From positions 88,463,004 through 88,527,003 of the forward strand of contig NC_133653.1 of the NCBI RefSeq assembly GCF_009905375.1: a stretch of 64,000 nt of DNA, in the 5' to 3' direction. The DNA is from Apium graveolens (lineage: Eukaryota; Streptophyta; Magnoliopsida; Apiales; Apiaceae). Positions 23,135 to 35,600 of the stretch are shown here, piece after piece. The notes beneath the pieces were generated by a model. It saw only the letters and a list, made by a program, of their open reading frames with translations, did not search any database and had not been told where the DNA came from. Both the position numbers and the translations under genes were made by a program. How positions within the stretch are numbered: the first letter of the stretch is position 1; the number at the start of each line of letters is the position of its first letter.

Positions 23135-25550
23135 TATCATTTTTTCTTTAAACTTTAGTGTTTATAGAAACTGACTAGCCTCAACACCAGCTTACAACTC
23201 CAGACTAGCATGGTCTTCATCAGCATTTATGACTGTCAGAGTTTGCTTAGTTGTAGTCACAGTTGTAGTCAGCTAATTTGTGAGCACAGTCTTTGAGACT
23301 TTCTGTTTTCCACTTCCTTCTTCCATCTCCTCAACCTCCACCTTTTCTAGATTGGATAGTGGTCTTAGAGACACCACTAGATCCAATTAGATCTCCACCT
23401 TTATTCCTTGGTGTTTTTCCTCCCTTATTACTTCCATCAGGAGTATCATCTCTATCATCTGTGTTAAAATGTTTGAGCTTCTTACATTTAGACTTTGATA
23501 TAATCTCCCCCTTTTTGGCATCATCACCAAACAAGAGAGAGACTATCAGCTGTAGAGACTCCTGAACCTCATCTAACTGACCAATATTTTGGCTTGAGTA
23601 GCCTCCAACCTTGACTGATTGGCTTCCCTCTTGTCTTGTTTGGATAATAGAGGCTTTATTTGCTTTTGGACTTCAAACTCACTTTTTACCTTTCCTTCAT
23701 GGAAAGCATCCTTAAGAGCATCCATCTGAGATTGAGCCTTATCCTATGTAGAGTGAACAAACTTTACAATTAGTGTAGTGGTCTTTATATGAGCAAGAAA
23801 AGAAGGACTTTTAATTTGAGATTCAGTTATCTGCAAGTGTTGAGAAGCATTATAAAGAGAAACGAGATATGTATAATCCTTCCATTTTGAATTCTATTCT
23901 TTAGCTTCATAAGCTTTTGTGACTTCAGCATTTCTTGCAGCCAATAACCTTTGCTTTTCTTTCTCTGGAATGCCTTTAGGAAATTTGATCTCATCAAGAT
24001 CTTCATCAGAATCTAGATCATGTTGATCTTTGAGACATCAATGTAATCTCCATCATCAAAATCAGCTTCATTGCTATCAGCTTCATTATCAACTACTAGT
24101 TCTTTTAACTTCTGAGCTACTTCATCTTTAGCATCAGAGTTTAAATTTGTCAATGGAGCAGTGTGAGAACCAACAGCTTTACAAACTTCTAAGGCAATAG
24201 CATTCAGCATATTCATGTATTGTGGTCATAGGAACTGGAGCATCTGCATTTAGCTTTAATATCTCAGTCCCAGCTGAGTGTGCAGGTGATGAAGGGGTGG
24301 ACTGTTCTGTAACTTCAGCTTGAGCAGCAACAGGGAAAGTTGAGGATGAAATAGAAGTAGGAATGGACTATTGTACTTCCTCAGTCACAACAGGGATGGA
24401 AATAATGGGTGGTGTATAGATATGAGTGGACTGCAGGACACAATCAGTATTTATACCTGCAGGGAAATTATTAGCACTTGTGGAAGATGCAACAGAGTTT
24501 TTCTGAGGGTCTACAGGCTGCAAAACAACACATGTTCCTGGTATACTTTGAGCACCTGCAAAATGAAACAAGGAACCACTTAAATCTCTATGTTCTTTTA
24601 GAGTAGTCTCACTACTCCTCACACCACTCAAATCATGACTTTTAAGAGTCAAATTTTGCTCACTAGGATTAACTAAATCCTTTCTCTAAACTACCTCTCC
24701 TTTTCCAGGTAAGGATCTTGCCTCTCTAAATTTCTATTTTTCTCTAAAAAATTTCTCTCAATCTCATATGAAAGGCTCATAAAAGTTTGTCCTACAAAAA
24801 TAAGAGGTGGCTGAGAATAGTATGACATAGTCATATGAACAGGCTTATCCCTAGATAAAGGACTGTCCATGGTCATCAGATTTTAAGGTAATATTAAACT
24901 CTGATACAATATTAGTATTTAAAATAAATGCTGATAATGAAAGATCAGAATTTATGCCTTGTGCAGTTGGAGATTGAGCATCCATTGGCATGAAAGAGAT
25001 AGGTTGAACTTCAATAATAACATAAGTATGTAGTGTACTGTGAATTTGTCCAGCTTCATCAACCAGCATTTCCACTCCAGTTGTATCATCATCAAAAGCT
25101 ACACTTCTGAGAGGCTTGATTTTGTGAATCTTTGGAGAAATAATAAAAGCTAATACTACAAATGAAGCTTGAGTTGTTATAGCAGGTTCTTGTGGGCACT
25201 TTGCTGAAACATCTTTAGGAACAGTTACAAAGTCTTCATTTGCTACAAGTGGAGAGTTTGGTGCAGCATCAGACTTTATTGCATCATCAGTATCTGCAAA
25301 TAGACCTTCACCAGTACCATGATCAGCATCTAAGTCTTCTTCAACCCTTTGAGTTGAAGGTTCTTGTGGGGTTGGACCTTCAGTGGTTGATGTATCACTT
25401 TGAGATACAGGTTCTTGTGGGCTTGGTCCAAAAAGAGATTCAATAATTCTCTCTTTTGCTGATACATGGGTTTTCTTCTTCAATCTTCTTGCAATCCTAT
25501 CCACCTGCTCATGAGTAACCTCTCTTACTTTCCTTTTGAGCTTGACATGG
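23135..25550 (-). pseudogene. Third ORF of element B, middle piece, inverted
   Basis: On the - strand it reads VDRIARRLKKKTHVSAKERI with GPSPQEPVSQ (open frame 25504-24851, about 217 residues), then shorter frames ending with DDAKKGEIISKSKCKKLK at about 23530-23440. The matching order in element G is PPAKRLKKQRARRAVEESI, then IPQEPTVV, then DDAKKGEQVIKSKC. So this is the same low-complexity, acidic, Pro/Ser/Thr-rich ORF, broken by several stops. Its orientation is opposite to the pieces on each side of it. Confidence 0.7.
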
Positions 25551-26067
25551 GATTATTATGCTGGGAAATATAGCTCACACTTGTTTTCTTAAAATGACAC
25601 AACACAATAGTGAACCAAGATGTCGGTTAGAAAGCTAACAGCCCAGAAACGAGTAGGAAATGGCCAGCTTTTCCGTAGGTTGTTTGGAGCAGTGCCACAG
25701 GTAGACTGTGTGAGTTGGATTATTTTTCAGTTGTTCTTAGTTCGACTCATATATAAATATGACTTATGTAAGGTAGTTATGAAGAAACATATATTTGGCT
25801 GTCGGTCTAACCTTAAGTAAAGGTTACACCCGTAGTAAGACATAATTAATTTTGGTTTGTAATAACTATCACCTTATGGATTCAATAACTCTAGTAATGT
25901 AAGGTTCGTTTCCAAGACAATAACCTATATGTGTGTCTATATGTATTAATAAGTGTGGGGTTGTAGATGCGTGAGTATTTATAATGTTGTTCAAAGATAA
26001 GTGTTTAAACATGATTCAAGATGACGTGGCCTCCTAAATCCCTGACCCCGGATTTGTGGGCGTCAAA
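25551..26067 (+). repeat. Solo gypsy LTR D, 3' piece
   Basis: Begins TTATTATGCTGGG...AGCTCACACTTG, which aligns with TATTATTTTGGTGGGCTTGC of LTR A. It contains the short ORF at 25620 and ends CCTGACCCCGGATTTGTGGGCG, a diverged form of the LTR A end. It is followed by ACTCT (26068-26072). Joined to 23129-21101 read on the - strand it makes one LTR of about 2.5 kb. Confidence 0.8.
25620..25820 (+). CDS. LTR-encoded short ORF (66 aa), LTR D
   Basis: Starts MSVRKLTAQKRVGNGQLFRRLF at the same place in the LTR as the short ORFs of A, E and I. It shares KRVG with E and I and RRLF with E. The DNA for KRVG is AAACGAGTAGGA here, AAGCGGGTAGGG in E and AAGCGCGTGGGA in I, so most differences are silent. 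The C-terminal half is not conserved. Its LTR is split by an inversion, so it is unlikely to be expressed from its own promoter. Confidence 0.35.
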   Translation: MSVRKLTAQKRVGNGQLFRRLFGAVPQVDCVSWIIFQLFLVRLIYKYDLCKVVMKKHIFGCRSNLK

Positions 26068-27416
26068 ACTCTACACTACAAAGATCCAAAACTTCTAGCT
26101 TTTGATGTCGAAGTAGCTAGAAGGATGTTTGAAAGAGAATGTCCAGATGTTGATATTGAGCAGATCAGACAGCTAGAAGAAAATTTTAAACTACCTATAG
26201 CTGATACCACAAACTCTGATGTTGTCTCAATATATGATGATGTTCCAGGAAGATAGAGACCAACAAAAGGAATTGTAATTAAAGAAGACAGCCAAACTGC
26301 AGATTCTGAAAGGTCCCAAGCCATTTTAAATGCTGACAGGAGATATAAGGGGAAAGAGAAAGTTGGTGAAACTTCAAAGCCTGTACTGGATAATTCAAAC
26401 TCTTATTCTGATGTCTCAACCCCTGACAAAGCTCATGTTGCAGAAATTCCATTAAAAGCTTATGAAAGTACAAAATTAACCTCCTATATTGCTCAAGTTA
26501 GGGAAATAGAAATTCAACCAGTCACAACTTCTGATACTACTCATGTTAATGACAGTGTTGTTACTCAAGACATAAAAGCTGATCACACTATTCCTACAGG
26601 AGACTCAAACTCCTATACAGAACTCTGACAGTGTTACTGTGGGGAAGTAAGACACCAGCACCAAAGAGAGATTCTTCTGAGATCATTAACAAAATCTACA
26701 ATGGTAATTCATAATCCAGAATGGCTGGCAGAAGAAGTGGCGTGGGTCTTCTAAATGCTGATAATTACACATGAAATGCTTTAATTCTAAGGGAGTCAAG
26801 GAATCTAACAGGATTAGGTGAAAATATGAAGTTTGAAGATCTACAAAAGATTATATCAGTTCAAATTGTGCTTGATTTGTATGACACAAATAAGCCAAAA
26901 GAAAAGATGTTGTATTTTCTTGAGTCAGGAAAGAGGTTGAAGATCTCACAGGAACAGATGAGAGACAAAACATGGCAGGAGTTGGAATATATCACTACTT
27001 TATTAACGGTAATCAACTCTACAACTGCTAGGTGGTCTGCTTATCTGAAGGACTTGGTATACAGGAAGTAGAAAAGAATGCTCATTAAATCAAAATACAT
27101 TCCAAAATACATTGATGAAAATGGTCACACTGTTAATATGCCTACAAGAGGGGCTATGGTAACTGCTTCTGTTGGGATAAGAGTTCTCACTTTTAATCCA
27201 AATGGTAAGAAAGTTGTATTTATGGAGCTAGATCACTTGTCACTTGTTAGATCCAATGTTCATGGCCTCAAAGAAGCTATCTATCAAAATGATGAATCTA
27301 TTGAAGAGCTAAAGGATATCAAACAGAGAATGAAAATTTATTTAAATGTTCTTGAAAAAAATCTACTCAAGAAATTCTTTGATGATGCTACTGGTTTTGC
27401 CATAGTACAATATTGA
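26068..27416 (+). pseudogene. Third ORF of element B, C-terminal piece
   Basis: Frames read YKDPKLLAFDVEVARRMFE with CPDVDIEQI, then PTKGIVIKED, then EKMLYFLESGKRLKIS with TARWSAYLKDLVYR (26826-27071), then KYIPKYIDENGHTVNM, GIRVLTFN, LKEAIYQNDESIEELKDIKQRM and NLLKKFF (27078-27416, ends in TGA). Element G has the same order (DEEISKRLF, PKPKGIVIKE, EEIMLYFMTDGRVLQIR, YYPKYRAHNGDLVEM, GIKGVEFN, IGEDIAELKDAKMRM, TLLKNYL). The end looks like a compact domain closed by a helical, charged segment. Stops near 26256, 26626 and 27069 break it. Function unknown. Confidence 0.75.
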
Positions 27417-27523
27417 AGATAAAGTCCGATACACTGACTGTGAGACTGTACACTTGTTAATATTTTTGCATTTAGATAATTTTGACATCATCAATTAGGA
27501 AGTTGTACATAATTTAATTAATG

Positions 27524-27540
27524 CACTAGTTGGGGGATAT
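27524..27540 (+). promoter_or_regulatory. Polypurine-like tract of element B
   Basis: CACTAGTTGGGGGATAT just before the 3' LTR. The equivalent in element G is CAAGTTGGGGGAGAT. It lies about 110 bases after the third ORF stop. Confidence 0.65.
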
Positions 27541-28050
27541 TTTTGGAAATAATTGATGATATCAGAGTTTATGATTAGAGTATACTAACAGGAAGATTAG
27601 AGTTTATGAAGACTATCAGTATTTGACAGATCAGAGTTTAATATTAGCATTTTTCCATCGGCATCTGTCAAGACTGATTAACAGAAAGTAATTGATTAAA
27701 TCTATAAGACTTTGATTTGCAGAGATATGTCGATGTAGGACTTTACTTATTAAAGCAATCAATAGTTGGATATTTATTAGGATTCCTTATTCATGTATAT
27801 CATATCAACTATTTGATTGTGTAGTTGTTCAATATATAAGCACATATTATGTTAACATTTTATGCGTCATGTATTGATATATCATACACATAACCTAGCA
27901 GCTCTCAAAGATATCTGTTCATCCTTTGAGTGAGTATTGTAATCAGTATTTATTTAGTACTATAAAAACTATTTTTATATGTTGAGTTCTTAATTCGATT
28001 TGATTGTTTAACTATACTCACCCCCTATAAAGTTTATTTAAGGCCTAACA
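27541..28050 (+). repeat. 3' LTR of element B (~510 bp)
   Basis: Follows the polypurine tract and starts TTTTGGAAATAATTG, apparently a decayed TGTTGG start. It carries several ATCAGAGTTTA-type motifs and ends CACCCCCTATAAAG...GGCCTAACA, resembling the LTR end of element G on its - strand (CAACCCCCCTTCTACAG...GACCTAACA). Exact start uncertain by a few bases. Confidence 0.65.
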
Positions 28051-28783
28051 TCAAGGTCCACAAAGTCTGATGCAATTTATATGGTCAATACTAGAAGTCA
28101 TTGAAGGTTCTATTGTTGTATGTATTTTATTTAAGAAAATGAGGCATTGTCCTTTATTTAAGTGACAAGTGTTAATTTTTTATACATAAAATTGTGCCTG
28201 ATGGCTAGAATTATTCTAGCAATATATAGAATTCAAAATTGTGTAGAGCTTAAATTTTGTAAACATGAAAATGAGAGTCATGTAATATGTGTCCAACCTT
28301 CATAATGTGAGTGATTATTATAGGAAGACTTGTAACGGCTATAATTCTAAAAATGGTAAATATTTTAAATTTTGAGAAAAAATAAAATTCAATTAAAGAT
28401 ATTTGTTGTGATGATATAGTGGAGAGTATTAATTGAGGTAAATAAACATTCGTGAGAAGACATCGCGCTGAGATCAGTTTCTTAACATTGGTTTACATTT
28501 TTGGCAGAATGTTTTGGGTCTAGTAAGATCCTTGTATACCATGGTCCTCCTTCAAGAAGAAGATGCATTTTTCAGGCATAGATACTTAATAACAGATAAA
28601 ACTGCTCTATAGTGGGAAAATAAGTGGCCAAACTATGCAGTGAAATGAGGCCCCGTGTACTTGCATTGGTTAGTTCCTTTGACATACTTTATGCTTTCTT
28701 AAGTCCTTTGGCATTTAATTGGATTGAAACCATTGCTTGGTCTTCAGTTGAAAACTAGCTCAATATACTCAAATTTGACTCTT
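28051..28783. other. Unassigned AT-rich sequence
   Basis: No open frame, RNA or repeat recognised on either strand. It lies between the end of element B (next five bases TCAAG) and a CACTA-like terminus at 28784. Confidence 0.5.
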
Positions 28784-30350
28784 CACTACAAAAAATAGGA
28801 GCTATACTGACTGCCAAAATGGTCGTTATAGGCCAAAATCGGTCATTTTTAGGTAATAACGACCGAACCAAGAACAACCGAATTAACCCTGGTCGGTATT
28901 TATTTTTTTGATCAGATTTTACGTTGTTTGACTATGACTACTTCCACGTTGGCATGACACATGTCCGGGCCCATCCAACTTGTCACGGATCACCACCTGA
29001 CATGTCAGTGTCACGTGTCACCGGGGCCTGCTGACACGTGCCCTAACACGTTAGTAGAAAAACAAATCAGTCGGTACCGAATGGTAAAATTTGGTCGGTA
29101 TAAGTAGCATTGGTTGTTGTAAGCGGTCGATATTCGACTATTACTTTTTAAAAATTAAACTGATGGGCTAAAATTCTTTTAACCCATCGGTTCAATTTTT
29201 AAAATTTTAAAACTACTAACCAACATAATAATCCAAAATAGAACATCCAAACCAAAGTTTTGAAATTCAAAATTATAAAATCAACATAAAATTATATTAT
29301 ATTAATTTACGAAAACTCGTCTCCATGATTATAACTGATCCGGAAACTCCTAATTTTCACACGATGCTTCTTCACTTGCTCTGTGAGAGCCGCCTCATTC
29401 GCCCTCAACTTGTTGATCATTTCATATTTTTGCCTTTCGATCATTGTTTCACGCAACTCCCGTTCGAGTTTACGTTTAATCTCTTTTGTTTCTTGTAGTT
29501 TCACGGCCAAGGGTTTATTGTACATGTCTCTAGAAACCATGTGCCTACAATAATCAAATAATAAAGTACACACAGTACATCATATATTATTGAAATATAT
29601 ATATATATACACACACATATTATCTAAGATTTATGATGAACGAATCGATATATGTCTGTATGTATGTATATATATAATATTTATACCTCAAAAACAAGAA
29701 AAGAAAAAATTATTTGAGAGAGAAGTAAAAGAAATCTTAAGAAAAACTTAAGTTTTCATTCCACATAATGTATATATATAGGCAAATTTATTCAAGGGTC
29801 AAAAATGATTTAATGGAAATAAATTTCACATAAACTCTTCTAATTCCCGTAACTGCACAGAAAAATAGAGATCATAATTTTCGTAACACCAAAACTGGCT
29901 GATTTAGATAATATCGGCCGGTAGAGACGGTCGGAGATGGGTGATGTGTACGCAGTTCAATAATCTAGTCAACAAGTAATGATTTTTAGATATACTGGCC
30001 GAAATTGGTAATACTGGTCGGTTTAAATAGTCGGAGTTAGCTTACTTTGTAACAAGTTCAACGGTCAGTTAACAAGTTCTGACTTTGACAACTATCGACC
30101 GGCTTCCGGTCGGTGTAACTGATCGGAATAAACTAACATGAAATACGTGTCAGCAGCAGGATTTAGGGTTCAGGAAGTAAAAGAGTTTTCACTGTGGTCG
30201 GAATAATTGATCGGTAAATTAAATATACCGACCGTTTTTCTCTATCGGTCGAAATTATCCATTAAATTCCGACTGATTCTTCTGTTCAATCGTTATTTGT
30301 AATTTTTTGTTTTGGTCGAAATTATGCGATCGGGAATGGCCCGTTTGTTG
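28784..30350. mobile_element. Possible non-autonomous CACTA-type DNA transposon
   Basis: Begins CACTACAAAAAATAGG, the usual plant CACTA terminus, and then carries many short subterminal-like motifs of the form (A)CCGA(C/A) and CGGTCGGTAT in both directions near each end (28820-29140 and 29910-30340). The right terminus is not a clean inverted copy (TTTGTTGTAACAC near 30340), so the boundary and the 3 bp target duplication are not confirmed. An 88-codon - strand frame at 29307-29573 lies inside. Confidence 0.45.
29307..29573 (-). CDS. Hypothetical coiled-coil fragment inside CACTA-like region
   Basis: An 88-residue frame with a strongly charged helical stretch (LQETKEIKRKLERELRETM, ERQKYEMINKLRANEAAL). 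Such coiled coils occur at the C-terminus of plant En/Spm-associated transposase-like proteins, so it could be a relic exon of that type, but no diagnostic motif is present. No start context or splice sites could be confirmed. Confidence 0.3.
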   Translation of the reverse strand: MCTLLFDYCRHMVSRDMYNKPLAVKLQETKEIKRKLERELRETMIERQKYEMINKLRANEAALTEQVKKHRVKIRSFRISYNHGDEFS

Positions 30351-30464
30351 TAACACATTCTATATAGAAAAATAAACATGTGCGCCTTGCAATGTTCTGG
30401 AATCGTGTATTCTAGTTATTTTTAAGCTTAGATATCATGTATAATAAGATACGGCAACAAATCT

Positions 30465-30945
30465 AGCCATTTACGACAGTTTTTTTGAACTGAAATAGTC
30501 GTAATTGAGCCATTTACGATGGAAAAAAATCATCGTTTTTGGTCGAGTAGTAAGTTCATTTTTTCGTCACAAGATAAAATTGCGTCGCAAGTTAGGAAGT
30601 AGGGGCCCAAATACTCAATCAAATAATAAATCTACTTACGACGGAATTTATCGGCGTAAGATACCACAATATGACGAATAATAGTGTCATAAGTTATCTA
30701 CTTACGATGGAAAAAACATAGGATATTACCTTACGGGACCCACTTTTAATGAGATAAAACATAATTTTACGACGGAATAATGCGTCGTAACTTAGAAATT
30801 TCGGACAGAAAAAACGTCGTATTTTACAAGCTGGGAAATGAAAATTCAAAAAAAAATATTTTTAAATATGAAAATGGATACATTACGACGGAATGTATGA
30901 AGAACAACCGTCGTAAGTTTGTTTATCCAGAATAACCAAATACTA
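30465..30945. repeat. Cluster of TTACGACGG motifs, DNA-transposon-like
   Basis: TTACGACGG or close variants occur near 30471, 30513, 30632, 30702, 30767 and 30882, with the reverse form CCGTCGTAA near 30906 and GCGTCGTAA near 30783. Motif clusters in both orientations suggest transposase-binding subterminal repeats of a decayed DNA transposon. No terminal inverted repeat or transposase was found. The flanks 30351-30464 and 30946-31226 are AT-rich with nothing recognised. Confidence 0.4.
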
Positions 30946-32483
30946 ATTTTTCAGTATCCAACTATTTTTGGCTTCCAATTTAAATTCTAAACCTGGCAAA
31001 ATCTTATGCAATCGCAAACTCAAAACAAACTCTAAAACTGCCAAAAGACAATCAACATTTATTAAAGCAAAATACACAATTATCATTGTATTAATTTTTA
31101 TCAATAATTCTAAATCAAACACATTACAATGCTAGCATTAAATATATCCCAATGCTAGCATTCTTACGTTTTCTTTGTCTAAAAAATTAAAATACAATAC
31201 ACAACAGAACAACAGTGGCATTATATTTATTGTTTTTCAGGAAGGCCCTTCCATTTGAAGTTTTCTGCATACGTCTTAATCTGCAACCATAAAGAAATAA
31301 AACTTAGCAAAAAACCAAAAAAAAACATAAAGAAAGAATGATCTGACCCCTCATCACTTGATTCTAAAAAATTTACAACGATTCTCTTGTTAAAGATGAC
31401 AATAAATAATAATAAGCAGCAATTAACTCTTAAGAAATATATGTATAACAGAAGTATTCTCATATATGAATGACATAGACAACTATATGAAATCAGGTGT
31501 CATAAAGCAGCCTCCTTTGAATTTAACCAGGGAATGCGCAGGGGAGTAGATATAATCAGAAAGGCTTGATTTATTTAAAAATCATTCCAGAATCCCAAAA
31601 ATCTTAATTCTCAACTATATCATCCCTTAAATGAGCTTAAATCATGAAATAAACAATAAATGCTTTCTATTATAGCATTTCCCAGCTATTAACAAAGACG
31701 TAAAACTTGGTAGAAAGATATTTCGAACCTTTAATAGAGGTGTTTGACGCTTCTTAACCTGCAAATAAGAAAGTCAATTAAAAGAGGCAAGACAAGAGTA
31801 CAAGATTACATAGACCCACCATCACATGTCATTAACTAAATGACATTCTGGCACAGTGGCACATAAGCACCAAAAATAGGAGCCTAGCCTGTGTCCTTAA
31901 GAAGAACAATATAAAACAAAATTCCAATTAGCTTTACCGCATATTCCCAGCCATGCCTTTCTGCAAATGACTTCGCAGCATCTTTACTTTCGAAATTCAG
32001 CGCAGATTCACCTATATGGGAGTAGGGGTCTCCACTAGATGTTCAGCCCATTAAAGGATTTTCCCATCTGCGGATGCCACAGGAAAAATACATCAATCAC
32101 AAACTACTTTGACACATTTGAGCACTTCTGACAAATTATTTAGAAAATAATATGCTTACAAAGCTAATTAGGGTTGTCTGAATAAAATATTATTAGATTA
32201 TTTAGATTCGATTGAGAAACAGGTAATGGATGTGTATACTGATATAAAGCTGCTTTTCTACATGAGAAGTGCAATATGTCTTTCAATAAGTACTGCACAT
32301 GAACCTCAGATGACCCTTGTGCTCTGTAAATTTCGTTGGCCAATAAATTTCTTCAGGAAAACCCCAGTTGTTACGTGTTTTGATCTTTATATGGACAGTA
32401 AGGGACTGACTGGCTCTAAAGGCTAACAACGTCCATAGCAAAAGTCCTCTACTGATATGTAAACTAGACTTTTTTTTTCACCC

Positions 32484-32593
32484 ATGGTAGAGAGGTTGGA
32501 CACTCAACACTCGGACATAGGTATGGATACTTCACACTATGGTAGAGACGTTGTACACTCAATACTCGGACATAGGTATGGATACTTGACACT
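32484..32593. repeat. 55 bp tandem duplication
   Basis: Two copies (32484-32538 and 32539-32593) starting ATGGTAGAGA and ending GATACTTCACACT or GATACTTGACACT, with a few differences. It ends 17 bases before solo LTR E, in the NDUFS4 intron. A related partial copy (TTGGACACTTTC, CCGAACATAG) lies just right of the LTR at 36283-36320. Confidence 0.85.
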
Positions 32594-32610
32594 TTATTAC
32601 AGGGAATTTT

Positions 32611-35600
32611 TGTAACACCCCCAAATTCAAGGTCGGGAATTCGGGTTGTTACGATCACTTAATATTGTCTAATAAATAATTAATCCTCTTTTCACATCAT
32701 TACTCGACCTTTTAACCAAACTCACACACACAAGTTATATGCTCAGAAACATTACTAAATTAACGTTAAAGTATTTAAGTTATTACAGACCAAAGGAAGT
32801 TATCTCAAAAGGGTGAACACCGAGAATAGCTCTACATGAGACTGGCTCGGGTCACAAATAGTCTTGGTTCAAGTACTCAAAAGGAAACTATCTCTACTCG
32901 TCTAACTGAGGTGGTTGGCGGACGAACAGTCTACGGTACTCACGTGCGTCCCCTACCCGCTTACGGGCAGTCGTCCTGGTTCGGGCCATGCTGGTAATCT
33001 GTTGTGATATGATATTTATAAAAGCAAGAGTGAGCACTAGCGCTCAGCAAGATATAGATATCCATTATTTAAATATGATCAAATAGGGAAAAACAATCAT
33101 TTAGCATTGGATATTCAAGGTTTCTAAAAGTTTATATGCTTGTCAATTTTATGAAAAACTCAACTTTAAGTGTATCAGTTTAATCAGTTTATACTCATAC
33201 TCATTTCATCTCAAAGTCTCAATATGATGTTTGAACCAAGATTCTCAAATGGATGTGATATATATATATTCATCAACATCCTTATTTAATACTCAGCCTT
33301 ATCGGCCTTCTGCTGTAGGTTTCACAATAATTTATCCAAAGTGGAGGAAAGGGACTATACTGGAATAAACCACGTATCGGTGATCAGCCGAATACGAAAT
33401 TTTCTCTACTAGTAGAAGGAATACAAACCTAGCCGCCTTTGGGCTTATCAAGACATTACACGATGGTTGCCCATTTCCGTGCAAGTCCGAAAGTCAATAG
33501 TCACAGAGACCATATAACTGTATACTGCGCCACTTCGTGCCTGGTCACTACCCGATACCTCTCCGTGCCGGGAAGGCCACATTCCAGTCCCAAAACAATT
33601 ATATCATTTACACAAAATCCTTTATCGAAGGAATAGATCGTTCTGAGTTGATCTTTAAATAAAATGATTTATTCATCACTTTTAATTCAATTGATCCTTG
33701 GGAGTTGTCGGAGTTTTGAATTTAAAATCATTTTTCAAACCCTTGACTGTAGTAAAGTTTTACATATATTGTTCACTTGTTTTTCATTGAGCGAGGAAGC
33801 AAAACCCTTATGCTTCTAGACTAAGTTCCCTAAGGTTTTGATAAGTTTCAGATGGTTGATCTCTTCCGAGAATTTTGAATAATTTAGAAAGTATCCTTGG
33901 GAACTATGTCTATTTTCAAATGATTTTTAGAGGTTCGTAATATTAAATATTTACGGTCTCATAATATTTTTAAGAAGGGTTCAATGAATTTATAAAACCT
34001 TAAGTACAAAATGTTTCTCAATAAGGTTCAATGAATTGATAAAAATCTTAACTAAATATTTAAGACAGGATTTGACATCTTATAATTATCCATCGAATGG
34101 TTACATGCGTTTTAAATAGAGTGAATTGATTTATAAACTTTACAATATCTCTTTAAGTATTTTCTGGATATTTTAGTAACTCTTTAGGTATTACTTATTA
34201 ATAAATAATCAAATAGGATATCCCTTGAGTGAATATTCGATTATCTCGTATAGTTATAAATCAAATCTCAATCGTTCGCTTAATATGTATGTTACGCGAA
34301 AGTACTTTGCTTATTGAAATAGAAATCTTTCGTGTTCGGATCGTTCCGGAATTAAATCGATTTAAAATATCTTCGACTCCCACTATCTTGTATTATATTA
34401 AAAATTACGTTTCAATTTCTCATACTCGTATAAAATGAAGTTTGTTTTCGTAAACAATCGCATAATTTGAATGTATTGATATCACACACAAGCATATATT
34501 TTCAAACTGTAAATCATGGCATCAATATCATAACAGTATATATAGCATGGATAATTTGTGATAGGGTTTTGTAAACTTGCCTCGAGTGCTAAGAGTGGTA
34601 TGGTCTCGGGGCTTTTATTGGCGATTTAAAATCAATAACCAACGATCTTAGTTAGTACGCGATTATCGATTCGCTTCACTAAAACATTTTTATAAAATCG
34701 AAAAATTAATATTTTCTTAAAATTCTTTTTGGACAGCTTCCTTGCTGCATTATTTAATTATCATGATTTTTCCAAGATTCCGAAATCATTTTTAGCCTTT
34801 CAAAATCATCATGCAAGTGGCCTATGTGCAGTTGGCTTTTCGTATGAACGCTCTACACTAAAACGGTCATAACTTCTAAACCGTAAATCCCCTTGCGACG
34901 ATCCACAAATGTACAGAAACTAAAAATCAAGATCTACCCAGTCATAGCCAATGACTCACAAGTTTCAAACATTTACATGGCCGAATACACTGCAGAAGGC
35001 AGACCAAGTGCAATAGGCTCCACATTCCATTTCTACTACTTGTTCTTGACACATTCACTACTTATGACCAACACAACACTTTTTACTTCTCAAGATTCAC
35101 TCATCTACTCATTCTCTACATCATCTAGTGTAACATCCAAGAACCACATCTCATAATCTTTAAAACTTAACAAGATTTAGACACATAAATCTCAAGCACT
35201 CACAATCTTTTGAATCTTGAAACTATATAACATAAATCCTTAAAATTCAACCATAAAATCTTTAAAGGTGAAGAGTTATACCTTTCTTTGATCCTTAAAA
35301 CACCTAGGAAGAGTGTATTAACCTTGGAAAAGCTTGATCTATCCTTAACAAGCCTTAAACTAACAAGAAAACATCAAGAACTTAGTTTCTAACCAACAAA
35401 AACATGCCCAACTTTGGACCACGATTTACCTATGAAATCCTTAATTAATGGCCATAAAAATTTGCACGTACCTTTTATATGTAATGAGGAAGCTATGGTC
35501 CAAATTTCATGATTTATGAAGCTCTAAAACTCAAGTTATAAATTTTTCTTTCCCCCTTGGTCTGAAAATCCGAACTGCTGGAAATGAGGAGTGTGGGAGC

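Larger units (their letters stand above)
20618..28050 (+). mobile_element. Sirevirus-like element B remnant, rearranged, 3' end only
   Basis: Right flank of gypsy A. It contains three pieces of one third ORF (20618-21100 on +, 23135-25550 on -, 26068-27416 on +), then a polypurine-like tract and a 3' LTR ending in CCTAACA at 28050. The middle piece is inverted together with most of solo LTR D. Its gag, pol and 5' LTR would lie left of gypsy A, outside the window. Confidence 0.75.
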
